A stretch of 64,000 nucleotides of DNA from Rhizobium gallicum bv. gallicum R602sp (GCF_000816845.1 NZ_CP006877.1:3846501-3910500), one strand, 5' to 3'. Counted from the first letter of the stretch, positions 1-11,877 are shown. Program-made: numbers and translations. Notes: generated by a model from the sequence alone, not told the origin.

Positions 1-277
1 GCCAGTCACTCGCAGTTGGGGTGCGCCCCTGTGGCAGCGTATCGAAGGCCGCCTGAATTTCGGCCAGCGGTATGCCGACCCTCTGCGCCACCTTGATGAT
101 GCCGAGACGGCGCAGGACATCGCGCCCGTAACGCCGCTGGTTGCCGCGCGACCGCATGCTCGAAATCAGGCCTTTGGCCTCGTAAAAATGCAGCGCCGAG
201 ACGGCCAGTCCGCTGCGCTCTGCCACTTCGCCTATAGTGAGAAGCCTGCTGAAATTGGTCGATGAACTTGTTTCCAT
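1..277 (-). CDS. soxR: Redox-sensitive MerR-family regulator SoxR (3' end outside window)
   Basis: The reverse strand from an ATG at 277 reads through the left edge of the window for 92 codons. The translation has the MerR winged-helix start [20 protein letters not shown] followed by EAKGLI and RGNQRRY, which is the SoxR version of the MerR DNA-binding domain. SoxR senses redox-cycling compounds or superoxide through a [2Fe-2S] cluster bound by C-terminal cysteines; that part lies outside the window and cannot be checked. The Shine-Dalgarno GAGG (283-286, complement) lies 5 nt before the ATG and inside the left arm of the SoxR-type operator at 283-300. SoxR could therefore affect its own translation start region as well as transcription. 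It is divergent from an FMN reductase gene, a plausible target. Confidence 0.88.
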   Translation of the reverse strand, partial: METSSSTNFSRLLTIGEVAERSGLAVSALHFYEAKGLISSMRSRGNQRRYGRDVLRRLGIIKVAQRVGIPLAEIQAAFDTLPQGRTPTASDW

Positions 278-278
278 A

Positions 279-309
279 TTGACCTCAATATTGGTTGAGG
301 TTTTATAAG
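279..309 (+). promoter_or_regulatory. SoxR operator within a 19-bp-spacer promoter
   Basis: The sequence CCTCAATATTGGTTGAGG at 283-300 is an inverted repeat with CCTCAA/TTGAGG arms, the same arms as the enterobacterial soxbox. It sits between a -35-like TTGACC (279-284) and a -10-like TATAAG (304-309), separated by exactly 19 nt. A 19-nt spacer is the over-long spacing that MerR-family activators correct by DNA distortion. The downstream gene starts at 344 with AAGGGG as ribosome-binding site. Operator and spacing are seen directly; control by the adjacent SoxR is inferred. Confidence 0.85.
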
Positions 310-343
310 CCAAGCTCCTTGCAGCGTAAAGAAGGGGCAATAT

Positions 344-919
344 ATGCAAACCGCTATCAGAATCGGCGTCATCTACGGAAGCATACGTGAGGGCCGGATA
401 TGCGACCGGGTGGTGAAATGGCTGACGCGGCAACTCACGCTCTACCCGCTGATCGACCTCGATATCATCGATCCGCTCGATTTCGATCTGCCTGCCCGGC
501 ACGATAGCGGTCATCCGGAAATTGAGCGTCTCGCCTCTCGCCTGAATGCGGCAGATGCCTTCATCGTCGTCACGCCGGAATATAATCACAGCTTCACGGC
601 GGCACTCAAATTCGTGCTCGATTCATTCAACGAACCCTGGCACGGCAAACCCGTAGCCTTCGTATCCTATGGAGGCATCTCGGGCGGTCTGCGTGCTGTC
701 GAACAGCTGCGGCTTGTCTTCGCCGAACTGCATGCGGTCACCATTCGTGACACCGTGAGCATTGCGGCACCTTGGAACCGTTTCGATGAAGACGGCAACC
801 TCGAGCGGCCCGAAGACTCGCTCAAGCTTCTCGCCCGGATGGTGGCAAGGCTGCAATGGTGGGCGCATGCGTTGTCCGCCGCGCGCGCCGAGCGACCTTA
901 TCGAAACATCGCCGCCTGA
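344..919 (+). CDS. NADPH-dependent FMN reductase (flavodoxin-fold)
   Basis: This 191-residue protein belongs to the NADPH-dependent FMN reductase family. It opens with [14 protein letters not shown], the FMN phosphate-binding loop after the first beta strand (residues 5-18), and has the family's central [13 protein letters not shown] segment (about 78-90) and SYGGISGG (about 108-115). These enzymes reduce FMN with NADPH in the cytoplasm. AAGGGG precedes the ATG by 6 nt. The gene lies directly behind the SoxR-type promoter, so a role in redox-cycling or superoxide stress is likely, for example as a quinone or flavin reductase. The family is certain; the substrate is not. Confidence 0.88.
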   Translation: MQTAIRIGVIYGSIREGRICDRVVKWLTRQLTLYPLIDLDIIDPLDFDLPARHDSGHPEIERLASRLNAADAFIVVTPEYNHSFTAALKFVLDSFNEPWHGKPVAFVSYGGISGGLRAVEQLRLVFAELHAVTIRDTVSIAAPWNRFDEDGNLERPEDSLKLLARMVARLQWWAHALSAARAERPYRNIAA

Positions 920-964
920 ATCACGCCTGTTTCCGTTCCCGGCAGGTACGGAAATGCCGGCGAG

Positions 965-990
965 CACCCGGGCTGGCCTATGCCCGGGTG
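965..990. terminator. Hairpin after FMN reductase gene, possible terminator
   Basis: CACCCGGGC (965-973) and GCCCGGGTG (982-990) form a perfect 9-bp GC-rich stem with an 8-nt loop, 45 nt after the reductase stop. There is no T-tract on the plus strand, so it may only be a weak or Rho-assisted terminator. Confidence 0.4.
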
Positions 991-1139
991 TTCGCCCGGT
1001 GCATATGTTAGCGTTCGCGCCCGATGGCCGGCGAAGATGGATCGCGCGCCCGTCCACATGCCGGCGGCCCAAAGAAGCGCCCTTGTCCTACGCGCCATCA
1101 TGTCCTAGGCCTGAGGAAAAGCAGACAGGCGAGGCACGA

Positions 1140-2324
1140 ATGGAGATAGATCGGAGGCTGGCGGGTGCCGATGCCATGCGTGCGGCGGCGTGCCTCCTCG
1201 TGCTCATTCATCATCTTGTCCTGCGCGTCGAGATCAATCAGGTGGATCCCGCCGCCCGATCGGCCTTGGTCATTGCCCGCTTCGGCAATTTCGGCGTGGC
1301 GATCTTCTTTGTTCTAAGCGGCTATCTGCTTGCGCGGCCCTTCTGGCGAGCTCTCGATGAGCACCGCCCATTGCCGGGTATGAAAACGTACGCCATACAT
1401 CGTGCGGCGCGCATCCTGCCTGGCTACTGGGTGGCGCTGACTGCAGGCTTCGTTTTGAGCATCACACTGCTTGGAGATCCACCAACGGCCGAGCTCGGCA
1501 TGCGTTATGCCGCAGGCTTCCTTTTGATGAGCCAGTGGCATTGGCGCACTTTGTTTCCGGTCGAAGGGAACGGGCCGCTTTGGTCGATTCCATTCGAAGC
1601 GACATGTTATGTTTTGCTGCCGGCGTTCATGCTCGCTCTTCATTACTTCAGCCGCGCGCTGCCGCGCTTGTCTACGCGTCTCGTTTGGCTTGGCGCCATA
1701 GCGACCGCTCTTGTCTTGCACTGGTTAACCGTCAACGCCTTGCAGCCGGACCACATGCAGCGCGGCTGGCAGTTCGGCATGGCGGGCGGTGCGAAGGAAT
1801 GGATGCCGCGTTACAATCCGATCGGCTTCTTTGCGATCTTCGCGCTCGGTATCCTTGCTTCGGGCGTCGAGACAATCCTGTCGAAGCGAAAGGTAGCTCT
1901 CTTCGATGTCCTCGCCTGTATTGCCATAGCCGGTAGCGCCGCTGCCCTCGTCTCGTCTGAGGGCGGGCCTTGGGAGGCCTATGGCTGGCTCGGAATTCCT
2001 TATAGCTTTCCGCTCTTTCCGATAGCTATTGCAGCGGCCCTAGTCGCGCTGGCGCGCTCGTTATGGCTCGGCAACTGTCTCGATAGTCGAGCGGTCCGCT
2101 TCACCGCGAAAATTTCGTTCGGCATCTATATCTGGCAGGATCCGGTCATTTCAGCCGTGGAGGCGCTTTTTCCTTCCGCCTTCGGCCCGATCAGCGACAA
2201 TCTTCTCTACGGCTGGCTGCTCTGGTCGCTCCTCGCAGCAGCCCTTGTGTTCGTCATCGGAAGCCTCAGCTATATTTTCATCGAACGGCCGGTCTTGGTG
2301 AAAGTCCATGCCGTTCCACGTTGA
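1140..2324 (+). CDS. Acyltransferase 3 family membrane protein
   Basis: This is a 394-residue integral membrane acyltransferase of the acyltransferase 3 (OafA/NodX-like) family, which O-acylates sugars of surface polysaccharides or other exported molecules. The start region has ADAMRAAACLLVLIHHLVL with the conserved His pair in the first membrane helix. It is followed by GNFGVAIFFVLSGYLLARPF and the RAARILPGYW segment, then about ten hydrophobic segments. The frame stays open upstream to 762, but the extra residues have no family similarity and overlap the reductase gene. The ATG at 1140 has GAGG just upstream and starts at the usual N-terminus. The acyl donor and target cannot be told from sequence. 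Confidence 0.85.
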   Translation: MEIDRRLAGADAMRAAACLLVLIHHLVLRVEINQVDPAARSALVIARFGNFGVAIFFVLSGYLLARPFWRALDEHRPLPGMKTYAIHRAARILPGYWVALTAGFVLSITLLGDPPTAELGMRYAAGFLLMSQWHWRTLFPVEGNGPLWSIPFEATCYVLLPAFMLALHYFSRALPRLSTRLVWLGAIATALVLHWLTVNALQPDHMQRGWQFGMAGGAKEWMPRYNPIGFFAIFALGILASGVETILSKRKVALFDVLACIAIAGSAAALVSSEGGPWEAYGWLGIPYSFPLFPIAIAAALVALARSLWLGNCLDSRAVRFTAKISFGIYIWQDPVISAVEALFPSAFGPISDNLLYGWLLWSLLAAALVFVIGSLSYIFIERPVLVKVHAVPR

Positions 2325-2340
2325 GCCGGCCCCCCTGCCG

Positions 2341-2371
2341 CAAACAAAAAGCGGCCCGCTGAGGCCGCTTT
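2341..2371 (-). terminator. Intrinsic terminator of the atp operon
   Basis: AAAGCGGCC (2348-2356) pairs with GGCCGCTTT (2363-2371) around a 6-nt loop. Read on the minus strand, the stem is followed by TTTTTGTTTG. It lies 24 nt after the atpC stop and ends the ATP synthase operon. Confidence 0.88.
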
Positions 2372-2394
2372 AGGGTATTTCGCTGCAATCCCGA

Positions 2395-2802
2395 TCAGTC
2401 CTGCTGGACGATGCCGCGCAGATGCGTCAGCTCCAGGATGAAATGCTCGAGCTTGGACTTGTGCTCGTGATGCAGGGCATCCTCAAGCTCCTTCTTCGCA
2501 GTCTCGATACGACGGGTCAACTCGTCCTTGGTCAGGTCCTCGACCGCAACAGCGGATTCTGCAAGCAGCGTGCAACCGGTCGGCAGGATGTCGGCGAAGC
2601 CGCCGAAAACAACGTAGTCCTGCTTGGAGCCGCCACTGGAGCGGACGCTGACGATGCCTGGCTTGATGGTCGTCATCGTCGGGGCGTGGTGCGCCATGAC
2701 GGTCATCTCGCCCTCGGTTGCCGGAATGACAACTTCCGTCACCATCTCCGACAGGAGCAAGCGCTCCGGAGATACGAGTTCAAAATTGAAATTGTCAGCC
2801 AT
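2395..2802 (-). CDS. atpC: ATP synthase F1 epsilon subunit
   Basis: The 135-residue epsilon subunit of F1 ATP synthase sits in the central stalk and acts as the inhibitory, coupling subunit. The N-terminal beta-barrel (NFNFELVSPERLLLSEMV, then PATEGEMTVMAHHAPTM) is typical. The C-terminal helical part (KDELTRRIETAKKELEDA) is present, so the length is normal. Its ATG overlaps by one base the stop of the 79-aa ORF upstream (TGATG), implying translational coupling. It is the last gene of the atpHAGDC operon and is followed by a strong terminator. Confidence 0.97.
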   Translation of the reverse strand: MADNFNFELVSPERLLLSEMVTEVVIPATEGEMTVMAHHAPTMTTIKPGIVSVRSSGGSKQDYVVFGGFADILPTGCTLLAESAVAVEDLTKDELTRRIETAKKELEDALHHEHKSKLEHFILELTHLRGIVQQD

Positions 2803-3040
2803 CAGTGACTTACCTTCTCGGCTATGGCCTTTGCATCTTGCAGTTTGGTCCCGCAGAACGGGCAGTGCATTATCGCCTGATCGAGATATCCCAGACCTTC
2901 CTCGGTCTGTACCAAACCCACCACCATCATCAGCACGCCATTATCTGCTCTGTAAACGGTCGGCGCCGCCGGGGCGGGAAGTCCTGCCACGACTTCCTTC
3001 AGGGAGTCGCAGCAGAAAATCTCGTCACGAGCTTCGTTCA

Positions 3041-3041
<1 letters not shown>
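2802..3041 (-). CDS. Small zinc-ribbon-like protein inside the atp operon, function unknown
   Basis: This 79-residue ORF fills the gap between atpD and atpC exactly. Its ATG overlaps the atpD stop (TGATG at 3043-3039) and its stop overlaps the atpC ATG in the same way. It has a Cys pair near the N-terminus (FCCDSLKE, C10-C11) and a C-terminal HCPFCGTKLQ (C60, C63), the pattern of a small zinc ribbon, although the four cysteines are far apart. No signal peptide or membrane segment is visible. An upstream in-frame TTG at 3044 is less likely as the start. The coupling suggests co-production with beta and epsilon subunits, perhaps for assembly or metal/redox sensing, but no function is established here. 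Confidence 0.78.
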
Positions 3042-5421
<2,380 letters not shown>

Positions 5422-5447
5422 CCGTTTTCCGTCCTAATTAGGTGCGA

Positions 5448-6977
5448 TCAGGCGAAAGACTTCGCGAAGGTATCGAGAGCAGCCACAAGCTTGCCCTTGG
5501 TATCGTCGCTGATTGCCTTTTCGGTGCGGATCGTGTCGAGGATGGCCGAGCCTTCCGAACGCAGGTACGACAGCAATGCCTGCTCGAACTTGCCGATCTG
5601 AGCGACAGCGATCTTGTCCAGGTAGCCGTTGACACCTGCGAAGATGACCGCGACTTGCTCTTCCACCTTGAGCGGCGAGAATTGCGGCTGCTTCAGGAGT
5701 TCGGTCAGGCGGGCACCGCGGTTCAGCAGGCGCTGCGTCGCAGCGTCAAGGTCAGAACCGAACTGGGCGAAGGCGGCCATTTCGCGATACTGGGCGAGCT
5801 CACCCTTGATCGAGCCCGCAACCTGCTTCATCGCCTTGATCTGGGCGGCCGAGCCGACGCGCGAAACCGACAGACCGACGTTAACCGCCGGACGGATGCC
5901 CTGATAGAATAGGTCGGTTTCGAGGAAGATCTGGCCGTCGGTGATCGAGATCACGTTGGTCGGAATGAACGCCGAAACGTCGTTGCCCTGCGTTTCGATG
6001 ACCGGCAGAGCCGTCAGCGAACCGGCGCCCATTGCGTCGCTCATCTTTGCAGCGCGCTCGAGGAGACGCGAATGGAGGTAGAAGACGTCGCCCGGATAGG
6101 CTTCGCGGCCCGGCGGGCGGCGCAGCAGCAGCGACATCTGACGGTAGGAAACAGCCTGCTTGGACAGGTCGTCGTAACCGATCAGCGCATGCTGGCCGTT
6201 GTCGCGGAAATATTCGCCCATGGCGCAGCCGGAAAACGGAGCCAGGAACTGCATCGGAGCGGGATCGGAAGCCGTCGCTGCGACGATGATCGAATACTTC
6301 AGGGCGCCGCGTTCTTCGAGAACCTTGACGAACTGCGCAACCGTGGAGCGCTTCTGGCCGACGGCGACGTAGACGCAGAAAAGCTTTTCAGCTTCCGGAC
6401 CGGAGTCGTGAATGGCCTTCTGGTTCAGGATCGTATCGAGAAGGATCGCGGTCTTGCCGGTCTGGCGGTCGCCGATGACAAGCTCGCGCTGGCCACGGCC
6501 GACGGGGATGAGAGCATCGATAGCCTTGAGGCCGGTCGACATCGGCTCATGAACCGACTTGCGCGGGATGATGCCGGGAGCCTTGACGTCGACACGCGCA
6601 CGGCGCGTCGCGTTGATCGGGCCCTTGCCGTCGATCGGATTGCCGAGCGCGTCAACGACGCGGCCAAGCAGTTCCGGACCAACCGGGACGTCAACGATGG
6701 CGCCGGTCCGCTTGACGGTGTGGCCTTCCTTGATGTCGCGGTCGGAGCCGAAGATAACGACACCGACGTTATCGGACTCGAGGTTCAGCGCCATGCCGCG
6801 GATGCCGCCGGGGAACTCGACCATTTCACCCGCCTGAACGTTGTCCAGACCGTAAACGCGAGCAATACCGTCACCGACAGAAAGCACCTGGCCGACTTCC
6901 GAGACTTCCGCCTCTTTGCCGAAGTTTTTAATTTGATCTTTGAGAATTGCGGAAATTTCCGCGGCGCGGATATCCAT
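5448..6977 (-). CDS. atpA: ATP synthase F1 alpha subunit
   Basis: This 509-residue alpha subunit provides the non-catalytic nucleotide sites of F1. It shows the Walker A GDRQTGKT (about residue 169), [10 protein letters not shown] and the [22 protein letters not shown] region. The start is the N-terminal [16 protein letters not shown]. The ATG overlaps the atpH stop by one base (TGATG), so the two are probably coupled in translation. Confidence 0.97.
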   Translation of the reverse strand: MDIRAAEISAILKDQIKNFGKEAEVSEVGQVLSVGDGIARVYGLDNVQAGEMVEFPGGIRGMALNLESDNVGVVIFGSDRDIKEGHTVKRTGAIVDVPVGPELLGRVVDALGNPIDGKGPINATRRARVDVKAPGIIPRKSVHEPMSTGLKAIDALIPVGRGQRELVIGDRQTGKTAILLDTILNQKAIHDSGPEAEKLFCVYVAVGQKRSTVAQFVKVLEERGALKYSIIVAATASDPAPMQFLAPFSGCAMGEYFRDNGQHALIGYDDLSKQAVSYRQMSLLLRRPPGREAYPGDVFYLHSRLLERAAKMSDAMGAGSLTALPVIETQGNDVSAFIPTNVISITDGQIFLETDLFYQGIRPAVNVGLSVSRVGSAAQIKAMKQVAGSIKGELAQYREMAAFAQFGSDLDAATQRLLNRGARLTELLKQPQFSPLKVEEQVAVIFAGVNGYLDKIAVAQIGKFEQALLSYLRSEGSAILDTIRTEKAISDDTKGKLVAALDTFAKSFA

Positions 6978-7543
6978 CAGCCAACCTCTTTCAATGCAAG
7001 CTTGAGGGTAGAAAGTTTGGTACGAAGCGACGTATCAATCTGACGGGACCCGACCTTCACGATCAGACCACCAAGAATTGACGGATCAACCGTGACGGCA
7101 ATCGTCACGTCTTTGCCGGTGACGCCCTTCAGCGCCGCCTTCAATTCGGTTTCCTGCGCTGCGGTCAGCGCATGGGCCGAGGTAACCTCGGCAGAAATTT
7201 CGCCACGCTGGCGAGCAGCAATGATGCGGAAGGCCTTGATGATGCCCGGGAGGGCAAAGAGGCGGCGGTTACGCGCCACAACCTTCAGGAAATTAGCAAA
7301 GAAGCCGCTGATGCCTGCCTTCTCGCTGATTGCAGCGACCGCCTTGAGCTGATCGTCTGCGGAGAATACCGGGCTTGCAACGAAGCGCCTCAGGTCGTCG
7401 CTCTCGTCCAGCATCGCCTGGAAACGATTGAGATCTGTAGTGACGCTCTCGACGGCGCCTTCTTCAAGAGCCAGTTCGAATAGCGAGGACGCATATCGTT
7501 CTGCAACACCAGAAGCAAGCTGGGACGTGTCTGCCACGGGCAC
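6977..7543 (-). CDS. atpH: ATP synthase F1 delta subunit
   Basis: This is the delta (OSCP-like) subunit, which joins F1 to the peripheral stalk. The body begins [21 protein letters not shown] and ends with the [26 protein letters not shown] signature. The chosen start is GTG at 7543, giving PVADTSQ after the first residue and 188 residues; rhizobial homologues usually start at this point. A TTG five codons further upstream (7561) is also open but starts within the weak AGGGA ribosome-binding site region. It is the first gene of the operon; atpBEF are not here, as is normal in Rhizobiales. Confidence 0.94.
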   Translation of the reverse strand: MPVADTSQLASGVAERYASSLFELALEEGAVESVTTDLNRFQAMLDESDDLRRFVASPVFSADDQLKAVAAISEKAGISGFFANFLKVVARNRRLFALPGIIKAFRIIAARQRGEISAEVTSAHALTAAQETELKAALKGVTGKDVTIAVTVDPSILGGLIVKVGSRQIDTSLRTKLSTLKLALKEVG

Positions 7544-7797
7544 AAATTTCCCTGATTTCAACCCAAGAATCCGGCCTTTGGCGGGCGCCTGACCTATGCT
7601 CTTGAATTCGTTTTGATTTCCCCCAGAAATCGCAAGAGAAGCCTCTTGCTTCTTCCGAAATTCGGGGTCCGTCTAACATAGGATGTCGGGACTCGCAACA
7701 CGCGTAATGCCCGAATATGCCTTTCGAATGCTTTTCTATCGGCAAAATCGTGAAATGGCGCAAAGCCCGGCGAGCGAGCGGCTCGCGGCGCGGTAAT

Positions 7798-8187
7798 CTA
7801 GGCTGCGAAGAAGCCCAAGGAATAGGCGAGCGGGAGGGCCGCTAGAGCCGCTTGCACAACCAGAAGTAAATAGTTGAGAATTGTGCTCCCCTTATCGGAA
7901 AGGAGCGAAACGACCCGGGCGAAAGCCGCCATCGCAAATGCCGCCCCAAGCGCCATGTAGATGAAATCCTGCGCCAGCATGATCGCCGCCAGTCCAAATC
8001 CGAGATAGAAACCGCCGACGGAGCGTTGCTCGGCGAAACCATCCCGGCGGTCTCCACGCGGCTGAAGGCCGAAAAGCTGCATCGCATATCCGGGCGCGAA
8101 CATGATGACGAGACCCGCAAGAGCGGTGAACGCCGCCGAACAGAATGCGAGCTGCTCGGCAAAGGTCTCGGGAAAATAAAACTCCAT
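7798..8187 (-). CDS. Small four-helix membrane protein, function unknown
   Basis: This 129-residue protein has about four hydrophobic segments (around residues 13-36, 57-75, 77-95 and 104-126), with the motif GFYLGFGLAAIM in the second. It resembles small DUF4345-type membrane proteins, but I do not recognise the family firmly. It is transcribed on the same strand as priA and lies 82 nt beyond the priA stop, and it precedes the atp operon by 254 nt. No catalytic residue stands out. Confidence 0.65.
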   Translation of the reverse strand: MEFYFPETFAEQLAFCSAAFTALAGLVIMFAPGYAMQLFGLQPRGDRRDGFAEQRSVGGFYLGFGLAAIMLAQDFIYMALGAAFAMAAFARVVSLLSDKGSTILNYLLLVVQAALAALPLAYSLGFFAA

Positions 8188-8269
8188 GGATCAACCCCAA
8201 ATCACGCTGCGAATGGCTGCCCCTTATGGCATGATTGCGCCGGGTGGAAAACGGCTGTCAATCGCCGAT

Positions 8270-10486
8270 CTACAGGAAGCTTTGCGGGTCGATATCGAGC
8301 TGGACGTGCACGGAGCCACGCTCTTTCGGCGCCTGCGCAAGCATACTGCGCAGAAATGCCTGCATGTCGGAACTCCGCCGCCCGTGTACGAGGAGCCGGA
8401 AACGGTAGCGGCCGCGCACCAGCGCCAGCGGTGCTTCGGCGGGGCCGAGCACGGAAATGCCGGAAACCTGCGGCGCCGCGCTCCGCATGCCGCGGGCATG
8501 GTTTTCCGCATCATGGCGCGTTTCGGCCGAGACGATAATCGACGCAAGGCGTCCGAAAGGTGGCAAACTTGCCCGCTCGCGCTCGGCGATTTCCCGCTCG
8601 TAGAACGCGCTCGCGTCGCCTGAAACGATTGCCTGCATGACGGGATGCTGCGGCTGGTACGTCTGCAGCAGGCCATGGCTCTTCAGACCCGTTCGCCCTG
8701 CGCGGCCTGTCACCTGTGAAAGAAGCTGGAATGTTCTTTCCGCCGCGCGCGGATCACCGTTGGCGAGACCGAGATCCGCATCGACAATGCCGACCAGCGT
8801 CATCAACGGAAAGTTATGCCCCTTGGCGACGAGCTGCGTGCCGATGACGATATCCGCTTCGCCCTTGGCGATCGCCTCGAGTTCCAGCCGCAGGCGTTTG
8901 ACGCCGCCCATAATGTCCGAGGATAACACGATGGTCCGCGCGTCGGGGAAATGACGCTCGACTTCTTCCGCGATGCGCTCGACCCCCGGCCCACAGGCAA
9001 CGAGGTGATCGAGCGTTCCGCATTCCGGACAAGCCTCCGGCGTCCGCTCCGTATGGCCGCATTGATGGCACTGCAGCTGGCTGCGGAAACGGTGCTCGAC
9101 GAGCCAGCTCGAACATTGCGGGCACTGGAAGCGGTGGCCGCAGACACGGCAGAGCGTCAGCGGTGCGTAGCCGCGTCGATTGAGGAAGAGCAGCGCCTGC
9201 TCGCCCTTTTCGACCGTCTTGCCGATCGCGCGGATCAAGACGGGCGAGAGAAAACCTTCCCTTTTCGGCGCGTGCCGCCGCATATCGACGAGATGCAGGT
9301 CGGGCAGCGCCGCCTCGCCGTAGCGTGTCGGCAGATGGATGGTGCTGTAGCGTCCGCTCTGACCGTTCACCTGGCTTTCGAGGGAAGGGGTCGCAGACAC
9401 GAGAACAACCGGGAAATTGCCGATGCGACCGCGCACGACTGCCATGTCGCGGGCATTGTAATAGACGCGGTCTTCCTGCTTGTAGGCAGGATCGTGTTCC
9501 TCATCGATGATGATGAGCCCCAGGTCTTCGAACGGCAAAAACAATGCCGACCGGGCGCCGGCAACCACGCGAATCTCGCCGGTCACCGCCTGCCGCCAGA
9601 CTTTCTCGCGCATGCGCGGCGCGAGATCGGAATGCCATTCGGCCGGCTTTGCGCCGAACCGGTCCTGGAAGCGCTCCAGGAAACTTGCGGTGAGCGCGAT
9701 TTCCGGCAGGAGGATCAGCACCTGCTTGCCACGGCGAAGCGTCTCGGCGATCGCCTCGAAATAGACCTCGGTCTTGCCGGATCCCGTCACGCCATCAATC
9801 AGCGAAACGGCAAACTCACCTTTTGTGACTTCGCACAAAATCTCTTCGGCGGCATCCTTCTGCGGCCCCTGCAGCCGCGAAGAGGCAAAGTCCGGATCGG
9901 GTTTTGCCACGACCGGAGGCGGAGGCAGGAAAATTATCTCGAAAAGCCCTTGGCTGATGAGGCCATCGACAACGCTGGTGGAAACACCGGCGGCATGTGC
10001 AAGTCCGGTCCGTGTCCACGAGACACCGTGCGATGCTGTATCGAGCACTCTGGCACGCGCAGGCGTCATCCGCTCCGGCTCGCCGCCGACGAAGCGCAAT
10101 CCTTCCGCCATCGGCTCCGGTTCGAAGGCATTGGGCGCACGAAGCGCCATTCGGGCAACAAGACCGGGCGGCGATAGCGTGTACGCAGCCACCCAGTCGA
10201 TGAACTCCCGCATTTCCTTGGATAGCGGCGGGCAATCGAAGACATGCGTGATCGGTCTAAGCTTCTTCGGATCGACGCCATCTTCACCACCGTCCCAGAC
10301 AACGCCGATCACCTGTCTGGGGCCGAGCGGCACCTGCACGAGCGAACCCGCCTCGACCGCCATGCCATCCGGCACGGAATAGGAATAGGGTTTCGGTGCA
10401 GGCATGGGCACGAGAACCGGAACCGTGCGGGTTCCGGCTGGTGCATCGAGTAACGCGCCAAAGAGATCGGACGAATCTGTGCTCAT
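8270..10486 (-). CDS. priA: Primosomal replication restart helicase PriA
   Basis: This 738-residue superfamily 2 helicase restarts stalled replication forks by loading the replisome at forked DNA. An N-terminal 3'-DNA-binding domain is followed by the Walker A GVTGSGKTEVYFEA (about residue 233), DEEHD (Walker B) and SATPSLES. The zinc-binding insert has eight cysteines in CRVCGHRFQCPQC, CHQCGH and CPECG. Helicase motif VI follows in QLLSQVTGRAGRTG. Its ATG overlaps by four bases (ATGA) the stop of a small upstream ORF. The location next to the atp operon is conserved in Rhizobiales. Confidence 0.96.
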   Translation of the reverse strand: MSTDSSDLFGALLDAPAGTRTVPVLVPMPAPKPYSYSVPDGMAVEAGSLVQVPLGPRQVIGVVWDGGEDGVDPKKLRPITHVFDCPPLSKEMREFIDWVAAYTLSPPGLVARMALRAPNAFEPEPMAEGLRFVGGEPERMTPARARVLDTASHGVSWTRTGLAHAAGVSTSVVDGLISQGLFEIIFLPPPPVVAKPDPDFASSRLQGPQKDAAEEILCEVTKGEFAVSLIDGVTGSGKTEVYFEAIAETLRRGKQVLILLPEIALTASFLERFQDRFGAKPAEWHSDLAPRMREKVWRQAVTGEIRVVAGARSALFLPFEDLGLIIIDEEHDPAYKQEDRVYYNARDMAVVRGRIGNFPVVLVSATPSLESQVNGQSGRYSTIHLPTRYGEAALPDLHLVDMRRHAPKREGFLSPVLIRAIGKTVEKGEQALLFLNRRGYAPLTLCRVCGHRFQCPQCSSWLVEHRFRSQLQCHQCGHTERTPEACPECGTLDHLVACGPGVERIAEEVERHFPDARTIVLSSDIMGGVKRLRLELEAIAKGEADIVIGTQLVAKGHNFPLMTLVGIVDADLGLANGDPRAAERTFQLLSQVTGRAGRTGLKSHGLLQTYQPQHPVMQAIVSGDASAFYEREIAERERASLPPFGRLASIIVSAETRHDAENHARGMRSAAPQVSGISVLGPAEAPLALVRGRYRFRLLVHGRRSSDMQAFLRSMLAQAPKERGSVHVQLDIDPQSFL

Positions 10487-10767
10487 CGGGCGTGACCATG
10501 CCCGCTATAAAGCAAAAAGAAAACCTGCGAGAACATCGCCTGCTCGTCCTCATCGAGCATCGGGGCCATGACTGCCAGACATGGCGTGCGCAGCGGCGAC
10601 GATCGGTCGGCCATCAACCCATGAAAGAAGCACCAGCCATCGATAGAGCGCCGGAGCTTGCCTTTTCCCGCGCCGTTTTCGCCGACGGAAAGATTGATGC
10701 CCGAAAGATCCATGCGGATCGATCGCAGCGACCTTTCGTTCTGGGCGAACATCGAGCGGAGCAGCAT
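10483..10767 (-). CDS. Hypothetical ORF upstream of priA, weak support
   Basis: This 94-residue ORF fills most of the 302-nt gap between priA and the acyltransferase gene. Its stop overlaps the priA start (ATGA at 10486-10483). Third codon positions are GC-rich like the neighbours. I recognise no domain; SVGENGAGKGK resembles a phosphate-binding loop only superficially and lacks the Ser/Thr. GAGG lies only 1 nt before the ATG, which is too close. It may be a leader ORF or simply untranslated sequence holding the priA promoter. Confidence 0.3.
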   Translation of the reverse strand: MLLRSMFAQNERSLRSIRMDLSGINLSVGENGAGKGKLRRSIDGWCFFHGLMADRSSPLRTPCLAVMAPMLDEDEQAMFSQVFFLLYSGHGHAR

Positions 10768-10788
10768 GCCTCGCTTTAACCTATCCGC

Positions 10789-11736
10789 TCAACGAAATGA
10801 ATGGGCCGCCACTATCTCAGGCGCGGGCGGCTGGATAAGCGGCAGGAACCGTGCATCGCTGTCCGCACGCAGATCATGAAGCGTGTGTTTTTCAAGCGCC
10901 TTGGTCACTTCGTTTATGTCGCCGTCCAGATGCCCCACCGGAACGAGATCGCCGATGATGAAATCAAATCGATCGCCGCGCTTGTTGAGAAGTTCGTGAA
11001 ACACCGTCATGTCGCGCAGTTCGGTCGACCACTTTGCAAACCAGTAGAAAAGACCGGAGTTGCGCGCGGTCATGTGGACCGGCAAGATCGGCAGATTGTA
11101 TTTGCGGGCAAGCCCGACGGCAGAGTTTTTCCACGGCCTTTCGTTCAGCCGGCCGTTCGCCCAATAGGCGATGCGGCCCGAGGGAAACAATACCGTTGCC
11201 TTTCCTTCCTTCACGGCGTGGTTCGTGAGCTGCAGCGTCTCACGGGTCTTGAGTTTCGTCTTGTATTCGTCCCTCCATTCCACAGGGATCACCATTTCCG
11301 CAAAACGCGGATTGACGCGCACCGCGTCCCGGTTGGCAAAGAACATCATGTCCGGGCGGCGGTTCTTCAGGAGGTCGAAAACTGCAACACCATCGGCAAT
11401 GCCGGTCGGATGATTGCTGACGAGAATGAAGCCGCCGGATGCAGGGATACGCTCGGCATTTCTAACCGCGATATCCAGCCTCAGCAGGTTGCTCATATAT
11501 TCGAAGCACTGGAAGCCCGGCATGTTCGCTACGTCGTTAGCGAACTGAAGCGCCTTGTTATAGCGCAAAAGCGCATAGAGAAAGGGCCGCATCACCGGCC
11601 AAAGCGGGTGGCGGACAATGTGCTGGCCGCGCTCGGCGATCAGAGTATCAACGATGTGTCCGGGGTTGCCGTGGGAAACCAGAGCGATCGCTTCCGCGAG
11701 CTGTCCGAAAGCCGTCGTGGATTGGCGCCGTGCCAT
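10789..11736 (-). CDS. Lysophospholipid/glycerol acyltransferase family protein
   Basis: This 315-residue protein belongs to the glycerol(phospho)lipid acyltransferases. The catalytic block is GGFILVSNHPTGIADG (about residues 101-116), with His and Asp separated by five residues. This is the NHPxGxxDG form found in the hemolysin/OlsF-like branch rather than the four-residue spacing of PlsC. A substrate-binding block follows at LFPSGRIAYW (about 179-188), and LPILPVHMTARNSG is typical. It probably transfers acyl groups to lysophospholipid or another lipid head at the inner membrane. The acceptor is unknown. Confidence 0.82.
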   Translation of the reverse strand: MARRQSTTAFGQLAEAIALVSHGNPGHIVDTLIAERGQHIVRHPLWPVMRPFLYALLRYNKALQFANDVANMPGFQCFEYMSNLLRLDIAVRNAERIPASGGFILVSNHPTGIADGVAVFDLLKNRRPDMMFFANRDAVRVNPRFAEMVIPVEWRDEYKTKLKTRETLQLTNHAVKEGKATVLFPSGRIAYWANGRLNERPWKNSAVGLARKYNLPILPVHMTARNSGLFYWFAKWSTELRDMTVFHELLNKRGDRFDFIIGDLVPVGHLDGDINEVTKALEKHTLHDLRADSDARFLPLIQPPAPEIVAAHSFR

Positions 11737-11877
11737 GCAAAGTCCTGTTTCGTTCGGAACAGCTATCGCAACCTATTATGATGGAAGCATGACAAGAGCT
11801 TGGCCGATATTAGCAATTCCCTAACGGTCCCTGCTCCAAACTTGGCAAAGGCAAGAACAAAATCAAGGCCCGCGCCA

